This document shows, in pieces, positions 61,815 through 64,000 of a DNA stretch of 64,000 nt. The translations under genes and the position numbers were made by a program. Source of the DNA: JADKIH01 sp031417555 (GTDB taxonomy: Bacteria; Bacteroidota; Bacteroidia; AKYH767-A; 2013-40CM-41-45); assembly GCA_031417555.1 (NCBI GenBank), contig JANOVV010000085.1:1-64000 (forward strand), given 5' to 3'. The stretch's first letter is position 1. Every line of letters starts with the position of its first letter. The notes under the pieces were generated by a model. The model made no database searches and was not told the origin of the DNA. It saw nothing but the letters and a program-made list of their open reading frames with translations.

Positions 61815-64000
61815 ATGAAAATCCAAAAGTTGTATTGTTTAAAAAATATTCTTCTTGTTTCGTTCTTTTTAAAATCCTATTTAACATTTTCTCAACAGAA
61901 TTTAATAAAATACGTCGATCCAATGATCGGAACAGGCGGTCATGGTCATACTTTTCCCGGTGCTACTGTTCCTTTTGGAATGGTTCAGCTAAGTCCGGAT
62001 TCGCGAATCGATGGCAGCTGGGACGGATGCAGCGGTTACCATTATTCTGACTCTGTTATTTTTGGCTTCTCTCATACTCATCTCAGTGGTACCGGAGTAA
62101 GTGATTATGGCGATATTTTACTTTTTCCTTTTACCGGAAAATTTAATTCAGAAAAAAAATATTCATCTACCTTTAATCATACAAATGAAATTGCCTCACC
62201 CGGGTATTATTCCGTATTCCTGAATAGCGAAGCCATTAAAGCTGAATTGACAGCTTCTGAAAGAGTTGGCTTTCATCAATATTCATATAATTCTGGAATT
62301 GATAGTGCGGGTCTCATTATTGATTTAAGACATCGCGATAAAGTAACCGGTGCTGAATTATTTCAGATTGACGATAAACATATCGCCGGTTTTCGCCGAT
62401 CTTCTGCCTGGGCTAACGACCAACTCATCTTCTTTTTTATAGAATTTTCTGATGCCGTAAAATTTGATTTTGTTCAATCCGATTCTATAATACTTTCCGG
62501 CAGGAAAAATAATCAAACAACATTTTGCGGAAATATTTATGCCTCTGTTAAATTTAAATTACCCTCTGATAATCGGATTAAAGTTAAAGTCGCTTTATCA
62601 TCTGTTAGTACCGAAGGCGCCAGAAATAATTTACTTGCTGAAATCCCTCTTTGGGATTTTCAATTAACCCGTTCCAACGCTGAAAATAAATGGAATAAAG
62701 AACTAAATAAAATTAAAGTCAAAGGTGGAACAGAAGAAAACTTTAAAATATTTTATACTTCTCTTTATCATTGCATGATCGCTCCCAATATTTATAATGA
62801 TGTTGATGGCCACTATCGTGGGCGTGATTTTAAAATACATAAATCACAATCCGATTACTATACTGTTTTTTCTCTATGGGATACTTTTCGTGCCTGGCAT
62901 CCGCTAATGACAATCATTGATCAGAAAAGAACACTTGACTACATCAAAACATTTCTCAAACAATATGAGCAAGGGAGAATGTTACCCGTATGGGAATTGT
63001 CTTCCAATGAAACGGAATGTATGATTGGTTATCACTCTGTTAGTGTTATTACCGATGCATATTTGAAAGGAATAAATAATTTCAATGCAGAAGAAGCTCT
63101 AATGGCTATGAGAAATAGTGCTGAAGCAAAAAACCGATATGGCCTTGGAGCATATATTAACCATGGTTATCTCGATATATTGGACGAATCAGAATCCGTT
63201 TCTAAAACACTGGAATATTCATACGACGATTGGTGCATTTCAAAATTTGCAAATGCCATTGGCAGAAAGGATGTTGAAAAACAATACTGTAAAAGATCCA
63301 AACATTGGCAAAATCTGTTTGATAAAAACACAAAATTTATTCGTCCCAGGAAAAATGGTGGCTGGCTTAAACCTTTTGATCCTTTTGAGGTAAATAATAA
63401 TTATACAGAAGCAAACGGATGGCAATATACATTTTTCGTTCCTCACGATGTAAATGAAATGATCAATAAAATGGGAGGTAGAAATGCTTTTGAAGAGAAA
63501 CTTGATCAGCTATTTTCATCTCAAAATAAAACTACCGGTCGTGATCAGGCAGATATAACCGGAATGATTGGGCAATATGCTCATGGTAATGAACCAAGTC
63601 ATCATATGGCTTACCTCTATAACTATACTGACCATCCATGGAAAACGCAAATGCGCATAACTCAAATTCTAAGTGAAATGTATCAAGCCAAGCCGGATGG
63701 ACTTATTGGAAATGAAGATTGTGGACAAATGAGCGCCTGGTTTGTTATGAGTGCCATGGGACTATACCAGATTTGTCCGGGTAATAATACATTTGAAATT
63801 ACTACTCCATTATTCGATGATGTATGGATTAATCTTGAAAACGGTAAAACATTTCACATACATAAAGAAAACAATTCGATAGAAAATCAATATATTCAGA
63901 ATTCAATATGTAATGATATTAAAGTTAAAAAACATTTACCATTTCAAACCCTGATTCAAGGCGGAGAATTGATACATTTTATGGGAAAAGAAATGAACGA
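61815..64000 (+). CDS. GH92 alpha-mannosidase-like glycosidase, 3' end outside the window
   Basis: 728 codons are present and the frame is open to the window edge. A signal peptide (to FSQQ) leads into YVDPMIGTGGHGHTFPG, the opening of the GH92 family. Later marks are YRGRDFKIHKS, WDTFRAWHPL, QYEQGRMLPVWE, GNEPSHHMAYLYN and NEDCGQMSAWFVMSAMG, which hold the catalytic acid and calcium-binding residues. GH92 enzymes remove alpha-1,2-, 1,3- or 1,4-linked mannose. Export to the periplasm or surface is likely. A TTG-N21-TAAGTTTT (61763-61794) may be the promoter (one mismatch). No SusC/SusD partner is visible in this window. Confidence 0.9.
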   Translation, partial: MKIQKLYCLKNILLVSFFLKSYLTFSQQNLIKYVDPMIGTGGHGHTFPGATVPFGMVQLSPDSRIDGSWDGCSGYHYSDSVIFGFSHTHLSGTGVSDYGDILLFPFTGKFNSEKKYSSTFNHTNEIASPGYYSVFLNSEAIKAELTASERVGFHQYSYNSGIDSAGLIIDLRHRDKVTGAELFQIDDKHIAGFRRSSAWANDQLIFFFIEFSDAVKFDFVQSDSIILSGRKNNQTTFCGNIYASVKFKLPSDNRIKVKVALSSVSTEGARNNLLAEIPLWDFQLTRSNAENKWNKELNKIKVKGGTEENFKIFYTSLYHCMIAPNIYNDVDGHYRGRDFKIHKSQSDYYTVFSLWDTFRAWHPLMTIIDQKRTLDYIKTFLKQYEQGRMLPVWELSSNETECMIGYHSVSVITDAYLKGINNFNAEEALMAMRNSAEAKNRYGLGAYINHGYLDILDESESVSKTLEYSYDDWCISKFANAIGRKDVEKQYCKRSKHWQNLFDKNTKFIRPRKNGGWLKPFDPFEVNNNYTEANGWQYTFFVPHDVNEMINKMGGRNAFEEKLDQLFSSQNKTTGRDQADITGMIGQYAHGNEPSHHMAYLYNYTDHPWKTQMRITQILSEMYQAKPDGLIGNEDCGQMSAWFVMSAMGLYQICPGNNTFEITTPLFDDVWINLENGKTFHIHKENNSIENQYIQNSICNDIKVKKHLPFQTLIQGGELIHFMGKEMN

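Overview
The window is AT-rich chromosomal DNA from a member of the Bacteroidota, most likely a Sphingobacteriia/Chitinophagia-like or unclassified environmental lineage. Three lines of evidence support this. There are type IX secretion (T9SS) sorting domains of both kinds: a gliding-type C-terminal domain on a 2,567-residue PKD protein, and a 'Por' type domain on a 614-residue protein. The families are typical of the phylum: DUF5686 with a carboxypeptidase-like domain, DUF4199, a long NusB, the aminofutalosine enzyme MqnE and a GH92 mannosidase. Many genes also carry the Bacteroidota promoter pattern TTG-N(about 18-23)-TAnnTTTG and lack clear Shine-Dalgarno sequences. There is no tRNA or rRNA gene, no IS transposase and no CRISPR array that I can see.

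Layout. 1-620: a 105-bp tandem repeat beside a small GIY-YIG nuclease gene; the window starts inside the repeat. 0.8-7.4 kb: rlmD, an NlpC/P60 lipoprotein-like or secreted peptidase and a PyrR-type phosphoribosyltransferase on the plus strand, then aroK, a universal stress protein, TerC and asparagine synthetase on the minus strand. 7.8-15.5 kb: the giant PKD adhesin with a strong terminator. 15.6-16.4 kb: no protein gene, but a probable structured RNA on the minus strand ending in an intrinsic terminator. 16.4-25.1 kb: prolyl oligopeptidase, then a ddl-ddl fusion, a PASTA protein, a T9SS cargo protein and RluD. 25.2-37.3 kb: mqnE, an orphan OmpR-type regulator, a glycosyltransferase/epimerase set, a TonB-like protein, a cysteine-cluster protein, and a four-gene envelope operon (DUF4199, two glycosyltransferases, DUF5686). 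37.4-47.7 kb: the SRP RNA gene, a transaldolase broken by an in-frame stop, TsaC-like, a beta-barrel protein, a frameshifted small secreted protein, then housekeeping genes (nnr, exonuclease-like MBL, coaE, ybbR-like, yajC, DUF1573, nusB, a Leu/Val-type dehydrogenase). 47.7-61.6 kb: an ABC exporter, dnaB, accA, guanine deaminase, ispE, a MoxR/VWA pair, an AddA-like helicase-nuclease and two unknown genes. 61.8 kb to the end: a GH92 glycosidase running off the edge.

The most unusual signal is not a gene. At least twelve intergenic spots carry degenerate tandem repeats with a strict 7-bp period (for example TTGATAC x10, or TTGATTC/TTGACTC, TTAGTCT/TTAGATG, AATAACC/ATTAACT). They differ in sequence from place to place but share the period and general form, and several touch a stop or start codon. 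Other points worth a second look are the tandem D-Ala-D-Ala ligase fusion whose two halves have each lost a different conserved motif, the candidate minus-strand RNA at about 16.0-16.2 kb, and two genes that are each one base away from being intact.
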